Under the pieces are notes generated by a model that ran no database searches, was not told the origin of the DNA, and saw only the letters and a list, made by a program, of their open reading frames with translations. DNA of 30,216 nucleotides from contig NZ_JAOYTH010000027.1 in NCBI RefSeq assembly GCF_025847205.1, positions 1-30,216 on the forward strand. The letters are read 5' to 3'. Positions 8,001-16,213 of the stretch are shown in pieces. Made by a program: the position numbers and the translations under genes. This DNA comes from Pararhizobium sp. YC-54 (lineage in GTDB: Bacteria; Pseudomonadota; Alphaproteobacteria; Rhizobiales; Rhizobiaceae). Numbering within the stretch: the stretch's first letter is position 1; every line of letters begins with the position of its first letter.

Positions 8001-8783
8001 TTAACGGATGTCGCTGCCGACCCATTCCATGGCGATTTTTTCGTAGGAACCGTCCGCCATCATCTCGTCGAGAGCCTTCTGCATCGCAGCCTTCAGCTCC
8101 GGATTGTTCTTGCGGATGGCAATGCCGATGGCAACGCTGCCGCCTTCGATATCGGGTGTTTCGAGCCGGCGGACCTTTTCGCCGGTTTCCTTGACGGCAA
8201 CCATGACCGGGATGTTGTCGACGACGATGGCATCGACGCGGCCCGCTTTCAGCTCAAGCAGCAGTTCGGGCAGGCCCTTGTAGGTGCGCACGTCCCAGCC
8301 ACCCTGCTCGCGGGCCCATTTCTCGTGGGTTTCGCCAAGCGTGACGCCGAGTGTCTTGCCCTTCAGTTCGTCCAGTTTCTGGACGCTCGAGGCTTCGTTG
8401 ACGAAGACGGCCCGGCCGGCGTGATAATACGGGCCTACGAAATCGACGACCTTCTCGCGCTCCGGCGTAATGGTCATCGAGCCGACGACGGTGTCGAACT
8501 TGTTGGCGAGCAGGCCGGCGATGATGCCGTCCCAGGCCGTGGTCACGAGCGCACCCTTGACGCCGACGCGGTCGGCGATCGCCGTTCCGATGGAGGCATC
8601 GAAGCCGACGACCTCGTTCTTTTCGTTGACAAAGTTGAACGGCGGATATTGGCCGGACATAGCGATGCGGATTTCACCGGAGGACTTGATCGCCTCAAGA
8701 TCGTCGGCGCTGGCCGAGAAAGCGGTAAAGCTGGCAGCAAGGGCCATGGTGGCGGCCACCAGGCCTGAAAGAAGTATCTTCAT
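8001..8783 (-). CDS. Periplasmic amino-acid/amine-binding protein of ABC importer
   Basis: This 260-residue protein is of the SBP_bac_3 family and captures the substrate in the periplasm. A signal peptide is clear: K near the start, a hydrophobic core L-V-A-A-T-M-A-L-A-A, and likely cleavage after S-A-S-A near residue 26. The mature part has the expected I-R-I-A-M-S-G-Q-Y-P-P-F-N-F and the G-F-D-A-S-I-G strand, then the G-S-M-T-I-T-P-E-R-E-K hinge region. I chose the ATG at 8783 because AGGA precedes it and the signal peptide then starts correctly; an upstream in-frame ATG at 8813 would add ten charged residues. It is the first gene of the transporter operon. The ligand is not known. Confidence 0.92.
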   Translation of the reverse strand: MKILLSGLVAATMALAASFTAFSASADDLEAIKSSGEIRIAMSGQYPPFNFVNEKNEVVGFDASIGTAIADRVGVKGALVTTAWDGIIAGLLANKFDTVVGSMTITPEREKVVDFVGPYYHAGRAVFVNEASSVQKLDELKGKTLGVTLGETHEKWAREQGGWDVRTYKGLPELLLELKAGRVDAIVVDNIPVMVAVKETGEKVRRLETPDIEGGSVAIGIAIRKNNPELKAAMQKALDEMMADGSYEKIAMEWVGSDIR

Positions 8784-8866
8784 GTTCCTGTTTTCCTCTG
8801 GATGAATGCGCATTCTCTGTCGCTTGGGGTAACGCGTGGACGCGCCTTCCGAATTTCATGATTGCC

Positions 8867-8887
8867 TTTGCGCTATTATTGCGCAAA
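8867..8887. promoter_or_regulatory. LysR-type operator candidate
   Basis: Perfect 7-base arms TTTGCGC (8867-8873) and GCGCAAA (8881-8887) flank the AT spacer TATTATT. The 21-base dyad lies between the divergent binding-protein gene and the LysR gene, 35 bases before the LysR start. This is the typical place and form of a LysR recognition site, able to control both directions. Confidence 0.65.
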
Positions 8888-8921
8888 TAGATAATGGAAA
8901 TAGAAGGCATAGATTTCAGGA

Positions 8922-9881
8922 ATGGTACCACCACGGTCAGAAAGGCTGGTCTGGGAACTCGACTGGAACCTCCTGCGCACCTTCGTTGTGATCGCCGAGG
9001 TCAAGAGCATCACCCGCGCGGCCGAGCAGCTCAACCTCAAACAGCCGAGCGTCAGTAACGCGCTTCGCCGCCTGGAAGATCGTGTCGGCCGACGACTGGT
9101 CGAGCGGGATGCGACGCGGTTTGAGCTGACCGATGTCGGCCAGCTGCTCTACGAGCAGAGCATCGAAGTCTTCGGGACGATTTCACAGCTTCCGCAGCTG
9201 GTGCGCGGCGTCGGCGACGACGTCACCGGCCATGTGACGATTGCGGTTGCCAGCCATGTCATCTCGCCGATCTTCGACAGGGCGCTGACAGCGTTCCATC
9301 GCAGTCACCCGCGTGCCACGATCACCATCTTGGTCGCAGCGAGCGGCGAGGTGACCCGGCAGGTCCGTGAAAAGCGGGCGTCTCTCGGGCTATGCCTTGT
9401 CAGCAACCGCGATACCGCCCTCGACTACACCATGGTCTATCGGGAGTTCTTCGGCTTCTTCTGCGGCCCTGACCACCGTTTCTTCGGGCAACGGGACTTG
9501 AAGCTTGCCGATCTGAAGGGCGAGCCCTCTGTCTCGTTCCACACGGACAATATCGCCGATGTTCTGCGGCCCGTGGCGCTTTTGCGCAGCGAGGCGAAGC
9601 TTGCGACCAATGTGGTCGGTGTGTCGTCAAGCCTCGAAGAGGTCCGCCGGATGATTGTGGCAGGTCTCGGCATCGGGCCGTTGCCGCTCCATGTCGCACG
9701 GCGTGATGTTGCGGACGGGATGCTATGGCGGCTGCCACCCTACGAGGCGCCGCCCGCCATCGATGTCTTCCTGCTGGTCAACCCGGAAAAAATCGTCAAC
9801 CGCGCTGAAAAGGCGCTCATCTGCGGCATCCAGGCCGCGATCGCCGAGACGCCGCTCGATCAACGCATCTATGGCGCTTAG
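8922..9881 (+). CDS. LysR-family transcriptional regulator
   Basis: This 319-residue regulator has an N-terminal winged helix-turn-helix (about residues 14-75), with S-I-T-R-A-A-E-Q-L-N-L-K-Q-P-S-V-S-N-A-L-R-R-L-E around the recognition helix. A two-lobed effector domain occupies about residues 100-305. It is divergent from the ABC transporter operon and probably controls it through the dyad at 8867-8887. No strong ribosome site is seen at the usual distance from the ATG at 8922; AGG is almost adjacent. Its TAG stop overlaps the stop of the convergent thioesterase gene. The co-inducer is unknown, probably the transported compound. Confidence 0.9.
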   Translation: MVPPRSERLVWELDWNLLRTFVVIAEVKSITRAAEQLNLKQPSVSNALRRLEDRVGRRLVERDATRFELTDVGQLLYEQSIEVFGTISQLPQLVRGVGDDVTGHVTIAVASHVISPIFDRALTAFHRSHPRATITILVAASGEVTRQVREKRASLGLCLVSNRDTALDYTMVYREFFGFFCGPDHRFFGQRDLKLADLKGEPSVSFHTDNIADVLRPVALLRSEAKLATNVVGVSSSLEEVRRMIVAGLGIGPLPLHVARRDVADGMLWRLPPYEAPPAIDVFLLVNPEKIVNRAEKALICGIQAAIAETPLDQRIYGA

Positions 9882-10324
9882 CTCACGGTTTGCCCGCCCG
9901 TTACAATCTCCACCTGAAGCGCCGCAGCCCGTGCCAGCATATCGGCGTCCAGCGCGACGGTGCGGCGCCCGACGAGATCGAACCGCACGCTGACCGTCCT
10001 GTTGATCGCATGAACGACGCCGTCGAGCGAGCCGGACATCACCTGGTCGAACGTGACCGAACTGCGGCCGGCCCTGACGACACGAGAACGGATCGTCAGC
10101 AGCGCGCCGGCCCTGGTCTCGTGCTTGTATTCAACTTCGGACCGGACGTCGGCCCAGCCGCGGCTTGTGTCGGCAAGGCTTTCGGCACCGGCAATGTGGC
10201 CAAGAAGCTGGAAACTGGCATCGTCGAACATCGCCGCATAATGGCGAACGTTCATATGCCCCATGATGTCACACATCCACGGATGGGCAACGCCGACATA
10301 GGTAACAAGCGATTGACCGGGCAT
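9878..10324 (-). CDS. Hot-dog fold acyl-CoA thioesterase (4HBT type)
   Basis: This 148-residue protein resembles 4-hydroxybenzoyl-CoA thioesterase-like enzymes, which hydrolyse acyl-CoA esters in the cytoplasm. The diagnostic segment D-I-M-G-H-M-N-V-R-H-Y is at about residues 19-29, with Asp19 as the likely catalytic residue. The start at 10324 is favoured because GGGG lies seven bases upstream and the domain begins at once. Its stop overlaps that of the convergent LysR gene. It stands alone; no function specific to the neighbours is apparent. Confidence 0.85.
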   Translation of the reverse strand: MPGQSLVTYVGVAHPWMCDIMGHMNVRHYAAMFDDASFQLLGHIAGAESLADTSRGWADVRSEVEYKHETRAGALLTIRSRVVRAGRSSVTFDQVMSGSLDGVVHAINRTVSVRFDLVGRRTVALDADMLARAAALQVEIVTGGQTVS

Positions 10325-10654
10325 GATTTTCCCCAAACATGCGGCTGTGGTGTCAAAGGGCCGATGTCGCCCAGGTGCTAAAAATCTAACGGAACCGGAG
10401 ACCGGGCGCAATATAACCGGTTCGCAGGCAAATCCGGTTGCGGAGATGGCAGGGAAACCGGGACGGAATCAAGTTGCGCTGCCGCCGAGGATCTGCGGCG
10501 AGCCACTAGCTTTTCCTGCGGAACCGAGCTTCCGCGGGCGGCAGGGGTCAAGGCCGCCTGAATTCACTTATCAAGACACAACGAAACAAAGCGCGTCCGG
10601 ATGCCGGACGCGCTTTAGGCTAAAAAGCCCCAATCTCGTCAGAAACCGCCGGTG
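10325..10654. other. 330-base gap between thioesterase and S21 genes
   Basis: No gene is seen. The S21 terminator hairpin is at its right end (10588-10616). Between about 10410 and 10560 there are several short CG-rich inverted repeats (for example CCGGTT copies near 10418 and 10434) that could be a small intergenic repeat element, but I cannot define its ends. A promoter for the thioesterase gene should lie here and is not obvious. Confidence 0.4.
10588..10616 (-). terminator. Intrinsic terminator of the S21 gene
   Basis: A perfect 13-base stem, AAAGCGCGTCCGG (10588-10600) and CCGGACGCGCTTT (10604-10616), closes a 3-base loop. On the minus strand it is followed by the T-rich TTTGTTTCGTT. 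It lies 38 bases after the S21 stop codon. Confidence 0.85.
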
Positions 10655-10888
10655 TTAGCGGGCCGGCTTCTTCTTCGGCGCCGGCAGCAGGCCTTCGCGC
10701 TGAAGCTGCTTGCGCGCATTCTTGCGCTGACGGCTGATTGCCTCGGCCTTCTGGCGCGCCTTTTTGACGGACGGCTTCTCGTATGCTTCCCGCATACGCA
10801 TTTCACGGAAGACACCTTCGCGCTGAAGCTTCTTCTTCAACACCCGGAGTGCCTGATCGACGTTGTTGTCGCGAACCAATACTTGCAT
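10655..10888 (-). CDS. rpsU: Small ribosomal subunit protein S21
   Basis: This 77-residue basic protein is ribosomal protein S21 (bS21) and helps 30S subunits start translation. It begins with [14 protein letters not shown] and contains the family core [15 protein letters not shown], then [11 protein letters not shown]. The extra Lys/Arg/Pro tail (K-K-K-P-A-R at the end) is usual in alphaproteobacteria. A single gene with its own terminator follows the common arrangement. The upstream 5' region is AT-rich, but I cannot fix a promoter. Confidence 0.97.
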   Translation of the reverse strand: MQVLVRDNNVDQALRVLKKKLQREGVFREMRMREAYEKPSVKKARQKAEAISRQRKNARKQLQREGLLPAPKKKPAR

Positions 10889-11521
10889 GTGAATCTTTCA
10901 AAGTCTGATGTTCACTGGAGATGGCAGGGGCAGTAGAGCAATTTACGAACCAAATCCAGAGCGTATGGCAAAATTTCTCACATAATCTGCCTAGTCTTTT
11001 GTGCAGATCCACAAATTCTAGCCGAATCCCTGATCAATTGGGAGGGTTTTTCGCAAGGGAATGCCTCTCCAGCGCTTCGATACCGGCTGTGATCTTGTCA
11101 TTTTTTCTGCCTCATCCAGACAGGCAGGGAGTAGCTTTTGGCCCGGCGAAATCGCAGAAACTGTGACTGGACTTTTCCATAAGCAAGGGCTAATTTTCTG
11201 GTGTCGTTGCCTTGGCCGAAACCGGAACGACGTTTGGAGCAAAAGCGTTATTGACTTTCATATTGAAGGCATTTTCCGAGAGGCATGTTGAAAGACAATT
11301 TGGAGCCCGTCATCCGTTAGGTGGCGGGCTCGTTGATTCTGGACCGCACCCGTGGGAAATGATCGGGGTTCATAGAAGCATTGATCATCGTCCCCGGCAA
11401 TCGGCTCTGGTCGTTGCCCATCAAACCGTTTCAAATCAATTACCTAGCGCCGCTTCAGCACGGCAAGAACGGATTTTTAATCGGTCTGGCGTAAACCCAA
11501 GCGAACAACAGGGAGCAACGG
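10889..11521. other. 633-base non-coding region between S21 and the Gtr cassette
   Basis: This is the longest gap in the window. No frame in it resembles a protein and no tRNA is visible. It must hold the S21 promoter (leftward) and probably a promoter for the Gtr cassette (rightward). Base composition is lower in GC than its surroundings, especially 10960-11060 and 11170-11300. A strong hairpin is at 11303-11331. An ATGATC/GATCAT pair (near 11357 and 11382) adds further dyad symmetry. Confidence 0.5.
11303..11331. other. Ten-base-pair hairpin in the region upstream of the Gtr cassette
   Basis: Arms GAGCCCGTCA (11303-11312) and TGGCGGGCTC (11322-11331) pair over ten positions with one G-U, around a 9-base loop. 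The following bases are CGTTGATTCT rather than a clean T-run. It could end a small transcript, or be a leader structure for the genes downstream. Confidence 0.45.
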
Positions 11522-12553
11522 GTGCCCGAGCGGATGGACATTGCGGCGAAACAGGCAGTAGCACTTTCTGTGGTCATCCCTTGCTACAATGAACGGGACG
11601 GCATCGCAGAACTGCACAGACGGGTCACGGCTGCCTGCGACGCGCAAGCCGGTTCATCCTACGAGATCGTCCTTGTCATCGATGGCGCCACCGACGGGAC
11701 GCGCGAAGCGATATTCGAGCTCGCGCGCAAGGATACCCATATCGTTGCGATCGACCTGTCGCGAAACTACGGCCACCAGATCGCGCTGAGCGCCGGACTG
11801 GAGCTTTGCCGCGGTCAGAGGGTCCTTATTCTCGATGCCGATCTCCAGGATCCGCCCGAGCTGCTCGGCCCGATGATGGCGAAGATGGACGAGGGCTTCG
11901 ATGTCGTTTACGGCCAGAGGCTGAAGCGCGATGGTGAGAGCCTGTTCAAAAGGTCGTCGGCATCGCTGTTTTACCGGCTGCTTCGGCGGATGGTCGACAT
12001 CGACATTGCGGCTGATACCGGCGACTTCCGGCTGATGAGCCGCCGCGCCGTCGATCATCTCAATGCCATGCCGGAGCGCTATCGCTTCATCCGCGGAATG
12101 GTCAACTGGATCGGTTTGAAGCAGACTGCTTTTCACTATCACCGGCAGGCCCGCTTTGCCGGCACGACGCATTATCCGCTGCGCAAGATGATCCTTCTGG
12201 CCGTCGATGCGATGACCAGCTTTTCCATCGCACCCCTGCGGTTTGCCTCTCATCTGGGCATGGTCTTCGGCCTGATCGGCTTGCTGACGCTTGGCTACAC
12301 CATCCTCTCCTGGCTGGAGGGCAACGTCATCCCCGGGTGGACGAGCCTGGCCGCGATCGTGCTCATCCTGGGCAGCGTCCAGTTGCTGGTGCTGGGCATT
12401 TTCGGGGAATATCTCGGACGAATGTACATGGAGACGAAGCGGCGGCCGCTCTACATCGTCAATGAAATTGTATGTTGTGATACGGCCGCAGACGGCACAG
12501 ATTTGCAAGTGCACCGCCTGCAGGCACTCGTCAGAGGAGCCGCCGGTGCTTGA
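11522..12553 (+). CDS. GtrB-like polyprenyl-phosphate glycosyltransferase (GT2)
   Basis: This 343-residue protein belongs to the GT2 dolichyl/undecaprenyl-phosphate sugar transferase group (GtrB, ArnC, DPM1). It would load a sugar from a nucleotide donor onto undecaprenyl phosphate at the cytoplasmic face. The nucleotide-binding start is S-V-V-I-P-C-Y-N-E at 16-24, the metal motif D-A-D-L-Q-D at 105-110, and G-D-F-R-L-M-S-R near 162-169. Two C-terminal membrane helices follow (about 240-305). Translation from GTG at 11522 is supported by GGGAG six bases upstream; an ATG at 11534 is also possible. About 30 residues past the usual end (after R-R-P-L-Y-I-V-N-E) look unstructured. Its end overlaps the methyltransferase start by eight bases. 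Confidence 0.9.
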   Translation: MPERMDIAAKQAVALSVVIPCYNERDGIAELHRRVTAACDAQAGSSYEIVLVIDGATDGTREAIFELARKDTHIVAIDLSRNYGHQIALSAGLELCRGQRVLILDADLQDPPELLGPMMAKMDEGFDVVYGQRLKRDGESLFKRSSASLFYRLLRRMVDIDIAADTGDFRLMSRRAVDHLNAMPERYRFIRGMVNWIGLKQTAFHYHRQARFAGTTHYPLRKMILLAVDAMTSFSIAPLRFASHLGMVFGLIGLLTLGYTILSWLEGNVIPGWTSLAAIVLILGSVQLLVLGIFGEYLGRMYMETKRRPLYIVNEIVCCDTAADGTDLQVHRLQALVRGAAGA

Positions 12554-13247
12554 GGCCGAATTCGACAAGTTTGCCGACGAATACGAGCAGGAGCACGCCG
12601 CCAGCATTCGTCTGAGTGGAGAGGCGCCGGCCTTTTTTGCCCGTTACAAGATCAACGACGTGGCCGCGGTCCTGGCACGCCGTGGCAAGAAACCGCTGCG
12701 GATTCTCGATTTTGGCGCCGGCGTCGGCAACTCGCTCGGCCCGATGCGTCAAGCCTTTCCCGACAGCGAGATTGTCCTGCTCGATCCGTCGTCGCAATCG
12801 CTGGATATCGCCCGGACCCGTTTCCCCGGCCAGGCACATTGCCAGCCATTCGACGGCCAGACTATTCCTTATGACGCAGATCATTTCGACCTGGTTTTCA
12901 CGGCCTGCGTCTTCCACCACATCCCCGAGGCGTTGCATGTCGGTCTCCTCGCTGAGATCGGCCGGGTGATGAAGCCGGGCGGAAGTTTTTTCCTGTTCGA
13001 GCACAATCCCTGGAATCCGCTGACGCAGCATGCCGTGCGAAATTGCAGTTTCGACGAGAATGCCGTTCTGATCGATGCCCGCCAGATGAACAGGCGTATG
13101 CTGGCTGCCGGCTTTTCCAAGACAAAAACCGTTTACCGGATCTTCTTTCCGCGTTTTCTCGCTAAATTGCGGCCGCTGGAGCGCTACCTCGCCCGCGTTC
13201 CGATGGGAGCTCAGTATTTTGTTCACGCGGTCAAGCCGAACCCTTGA
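12546..13247 (+). CDS. SAM-dependent class I methyltransferase in the Gtr cassette
   Basis: This 233-residue protein has a Rossmann-fold methyltransferase domain: motif I L-D-F-G-A-G-V-G at about 54-61, acidic D-P-S near 82 for the SAM ribose, and D-L-V-F-T-A-C-V-F-H-H-I near 112-123. The start is GTG at 12546: AGGAG lies six bases upstream and the conserved F-D-K-F-A-D-E-Y opening follows immediately. It overlaps the transferase by eight bases and the GtrA gene by 29, so coupled translation is likely. Methylation of a sugar, or of the lipid-linked intermediate, is inferred from position; a small-molecule or protein target cannot be excluded. Confidence 0.85.
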   Translation: MLEAEFDKFADEYEQEHAASIRLSGEAPAFFARYKINDVAAVLARRGKKPLRILDFGAGVGNSLGPMRQAFPDSEIVLLDPSSQSLDIARTRFPGQAHCQPFDGQTIPYDADHFDLVFTACVFHHIPEALHVGLLAEIGRVMKPGGSFFLFEHNPWNPLTQHAVRNCSFDENAVLIDARQMNRRMLAAGFSKTKTVYRIFFPRFLAKLRPLERYLARVPMGAQYFVHAVKPNP

Positions 13248-13653
13248 GGCTGTGCGCTTCCTGCGGTTCGCAGCGGTCGGATTGCTCAACACCACGCTGG
13301 GATACACGATCATCCTGGCAGCGCTCGCATCTGGTTGCGGCGACATCGTCTCCAACATTCTCGGTTACGCCTTCGGGCTGCTGCTCGGTTTTGTCCTCAA
13401 CAGCCGGTGGACATTTGCAGATGCGGCACGCCTGCGCAAAGGCACTCTGCTGCGATACGCGCTAAGCTTTGTTATTGCCTACGGAGCCAATCTGGCGGTT
13501 GTTTTTACGGCACTGTCCTGCGGCCTCGCCAACAATCCCTGGGTGCATCTGGCTGGAATCTGCGTCTATTCGGTTCTCTTCTATCTCGCATCGTCGCGGT
13601 TCGTTTTCGGTCCCGCTCCCCTGCGCAACCACTCCGACGACACCGTATCTTGA
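13219..13653 (+). CDS. GtrA-family membrane protein, putative lipid-linked sugar flippase
   Basis: This 144-residue protein has four membrane helices and the GtrA/DPMS family hallmarks F-L-R-F-A-A-V-G-L-L-N-T near the start and L-N-S-R-W-T-F in the middle. Family members are thought to flip undecaprenyl-phosphate sugars across the inner membrane. The TTG start at 13219 has GGGAG nine bases before it; GTG at 13252 is an alternative that would trim 11 residues and leave almost no overlap. It is placed between the methyltransferase and the GT-C protein, the classical partner set of Gtr systems. Confidence 0.85.
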   Translation: MFTRSSRTLEAVRFLRFAAVGLLNTTLGYTIILAALASGCGDIVSNILGYAFGLLLGFVLNSRWTFADAARLRKGTLLRYALSFVIAYGANLAVVFTALSCGLANNPWVHLAGICVYSVLFYLASSRFVFGPAPLRNHSDDTVS

Positions 13654-13662
13654 GAGTAGGTC

Positions 13663-15192
13663 ATGGCCGCGCCTGAAATGATTTTTGAAAAGACGATCCC
13701 TCAGGACACGCCGGCCTTTGGCGATCAACAGCTGGCAATGGAACAAAGCCGGCGGATCCGGTTGGTTGTCTGCCTTTCCCTGGTCCTGATCGTTACCGTA
13801 AAGCTCCTCCTCTATTCGTCGGAACTTTTGCTTGATCCGGACAATTGGTGGCAGGTGAAAGTCGGACTGGACATATGGGCAAACAGGGTTCTCCCGGTCG
13901 TCGATACCTATTCGCATACGTTTGCAGGCCAGCCGTGGATTGCCAAGGAGTGGCTGGGGCAGGTGCTTCTGGCGGCCGGTTACAAGGCCTTCGGCTGGAG
14001 CGGCGTGATCTTCGTCACAGTCTCGGCGATCGCCCTGATGACGTTTGCCTTGACATGGTATCTGAGCGCCGCTCTCAAGCCGATCATTGCGATCGCCCTT
14101 GTCATGGTCATCACCTTTTTTGTCAGTGCGGTCTACAACGCACGGCCACTCATCTTCAGCCTTCCCATCATGGTCTTGTGGACAGCGATGCTGTTTCAGG
14201 CGGCCCGTGACAGGCGCCCACCGCCGTTCTGGTTGCTGGGTCTGCTTGCCCTGTGGGCCAACCTGCACGGCACGTTTACCTTCGGCTTCGTCATCGCGGC
14301 GTTTGCCGGGCTGGATTTTTTGGCGCGTGTACGCTTTTCGCAGCCACGCCTTCTTGCCATGTGGATCGCCTTTGGCCTGCTTTGTCCCTTGGTCACCATG
14401 ATCAATCCCTACGGCGTAAAGGCCATACTGGCGACCTTCACCGTCACGTCCGGCAATGAGGCGGTTGCCCATATCAGCGAATGGAACCCTTTCAATGCCC
14501 GCAAGGACGTTTTGTCCGAAGTCCTGCTTTTAACCGTCATCGCTGCCTTGCTGGTCACGCGAATACGCATCCGCTGGACCTATGCCGCCTTCTTTATCTT
14601 CACGCTGCATCTGTTTCTGGCCTATTCGCGCTTTCAGTATCTCTGGCTACTGCTCGTGCCAATCGTATTGGCGGCCGACGTCGCGGAGCAATTTCCCGCC
14701 GTATCGACGCGCAAGTGGATGGGAGAAACCCGTGACACCCTTGAACGCGCTGTCGCCAAACACTATCGCCGGATCAGCGGTGTGATCGTGGTGGGCTGGT
14801 TTGCGGCCTGTGCAATCTTTCTGAGCTTTTCGACGGTCGCACCGAGTGACAAGAGGTCGGCATCGGGTGCGCTGGCTTTCGCCCAGGCCCATGGCCTGTC
14901 GGGGAATGTCCTGAACGCCTACAATTTTGGAGGCACCCTGATCTTTCACGGCATCAAGACCTATATCGATGGCCGGACCGACCAGCTTTTCCTGAATGGT
15001 TTCATGAATGCAACGGTCGAAATGGGAACCGCCGCCGGGAAACCCATTCTGCAAAAATCGATCGAAGAACACGCCATCAAATGGGCGCTACTGGAGCCGG
15101 ATGACAAGCGCATTCCCTTCTTCAACGAGTTTTCCGGCTGGCGCAAAGCCTATGAAGACAAGTTTGCCGTTATCTATGTCAACGACAACTGA
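13663..15192 (+). CDS. Polytopic membrane protein, likely GT-C glycosyltransferase of the Gtr cassette
   Basis: This 509-residue integral membrane protein has about ten hydrophobic helices. After the first helix a periplasmic loop reads D-P-D-N-W-W-Q-V-K-V-G and then V-D-T-Y-S-H-T-F, with W-I-A-K-E-W-L further on. Acidic residues in this first outer loop are typical of GT-C enzymes, which take sugars from polyprenyl phosphate. A soluble C-terminal part (from about 405) carries A-Y-N-F-G-G and D-G-R-T-D. It starts nine bases after GtrA. In Gtr systems this position encodes the type-specific transferase. The acceptor (O-antigen, capsule, other glycan or protein) is not known. I do not recognise a named family member. 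Confidence 0.7.
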   Translation: MAAPEMIFEKTIPQDTPAFGDQQLAMEQSRRIRLVVCLSLVLIVTVKLLLYSSELLLDPDNWWQVKVGLDIWANRVLPVVDTYSHTFAGQPWIAKEWLGQVLLAAGYKAFGWSGVIFVTVSAIALMTFALTWYLSAALKPIIAIALVMVITFFVSAVYNARPLIFSLPIMVLWTAMLFQAARDRRPPPFWLLGLLALWANLHGTFTFGFVIAAFAGLDFLARVRFSQPRLLAMWIAFGLLCPLVTMINPYGVKAILATFTVTSGNEAVAHISEWNPFNARKDVLSEVLLLTVIAALLVTRIRIRWTYAAFFIFTLHLFLAYSRFQYLWLLLVPIVLAADVAEQFPAVSTRKWMGETRDTLERAVAKHYRRISGVIVVGWFAACAIFLSFSTVAPSDKRSASGALAFAQAHGLSGNVLNAYNFGGTLIFHGIKTYIDGRTDQLFLNGFMNATVEMGTAAGKPILQKSIEEHAIKWALLEPDDKRIPFFNEFSGWRKAYEDKFAVIYVNDN

Positions 15193-15421
15193 TCCATCTT
15201 TGAAAAAGTGCCCCGCATCGCCGAAGCGTCCCCGGCAAATCCCGATCATCCATCGCCCGCCGGGGCTACCGTGTCGTTTTGCAACAGCGCCTATGCCGTC
15301 TTTACCGTAAGCTAATGTCCTCCCCGCATTTTTCTCTTCAGTTCCCGGCCAAGGGCTAGAATCCGGGTCTTTGTTCCCGATCCCAACGCGTGTATGCCTT
15401 TCCAGATACTCGGGAGGGGAT

Positions 15422-16213
15422 ATGTTTTCGTACAGTCGGCAATCACTTGGGCCAGCCGGAACAGGCCGTCTGTTCTGTTCCCTTGCATCCGCGGCACTTT
15501 CACTGTTTGCGGTACCGGCATTTGCTGCCGAGCCCGGTGGTCCATCGTGGAACGGATGCTATATCGGAGCCAGTGCCGGCTATGGGCGGGCGGGTGTCGA
15601 TGCAACCGATTCACCTTTTCGTGACGGCCCCTTTGCCGGCTCCGGCTATTCCTGGAACGGCGGCGGCGGCGAATATGAAACCATCAAAAGCCACGATAGC
15701 GGCCTGACGGGGGGTGTCGAAGCGGGTTGTGACCGCCAGATTGATCTTGGCGGCACACCTCTTGTCATCGGCGGTGTCGTCGATTTCAGCGCGATGAACC
15801 TGGAGGCGACCGGCACTTCGGCGATCGTCGGCGACACGCATACGCGCGCCGGCATCGATTGGGCAGCCAGTGTTCGAGCCCGCGCCGGCGTTGGCGCAGG
15901 CGATGTCCTGTTTTTCGTCTCGGGCGGCGTTGCCGTCGCGGACGTCAATGTCCGCGCCTTCGACCAGGAAGTGTCGCCGACGTTTGGGCGGATGAATGTG
16001 TCCGGCGGCGGCACGGAGACCGGCTGGGTGGCCGGCGCAGGCGCGGAGTGGCGCGTCAAGCCAAACCTGTCGCTCTCACTCGAATACCTGCACTACGATT
16101 TCGGCTCGGTGACGGCGACCGGCCCCGCCATCGAACCCGCCGGTGCCTTTCCGCGCTTCGAGAACGATGTGCGGCTCGACACCGTGCGGATCGGACTGAA
16201 GTGGCGGATGTGA
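15422..16213 (+). CDS. Outer-membrane beta-barrel protein (Omp25/31-like)
   Basis: This 263-residue protein has a signal peptide with likely cleavage after A-F-A near residue 35. It is then made of alternating Gly/aromatic strands: W-N-G-C-Y-I-G-A-S-A-G-Y-G near the mature start, G-V-E-A-G-C-D, A-S-V-R-A-R-A-G-V-G, L-S-L-E-Y-L-H-Y-D-F-G, and V-R-I-G-L-K-W-R-M at the end with a terminal hydrophobic pattern. This is typical of small eight-stranded porin-like proteins of rhizobia and brucellae. The ATG at 15422 follows GGGAGGGG closely. Whether it forms a pore or only anchors the surface is unknown. The next gene codes for a large secreted protein, but no joint operon is required. Confidence 0.85.
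   Translation: MFSYSRQSLGPAGTGRLFCSLASAALSLFAVPAFAAEPGGPSWNGCYIGASAGYGRAGVDATDSPFRDGPFAGSGYSWNGGGGEYETIKSHDSGLTGGVEAGCDRQIDLGGTPLVIGGVVDFSAMNLEATGTSAIVGDTHTRAGIDWAASVRARAGVGAGDVLFFVSGGVAVADVNVRAFDQEVSPTFGRMNVSGGGTETGWVAGAGAEWRVKPNLSLSLEYLHYDFGSVTATGPAIEPAGAFPRFENDVRLDTVRIGLKWRM

Noticed and set aside
11654..12607. 317-codon minus-strand frame opposite the GtrB-like gene
   Set aside because: Antisense of a well-supported glycosyltransferase, no start signal or domain.
13462..14472. 336-codon minus-strand frame opposite the GT-C gene
   Set aside because: Mirror of hydrophobic codons gives Lys/Gln/Gly-rich sequence with no domain.
15193..15421. Possible long-loop hairpin (CCCCGGC with GCCGGGG) as terminator of the Gtr cassette
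   Set aside because: The loop is over 20 bases and no T-run follows; not listed as a feature.
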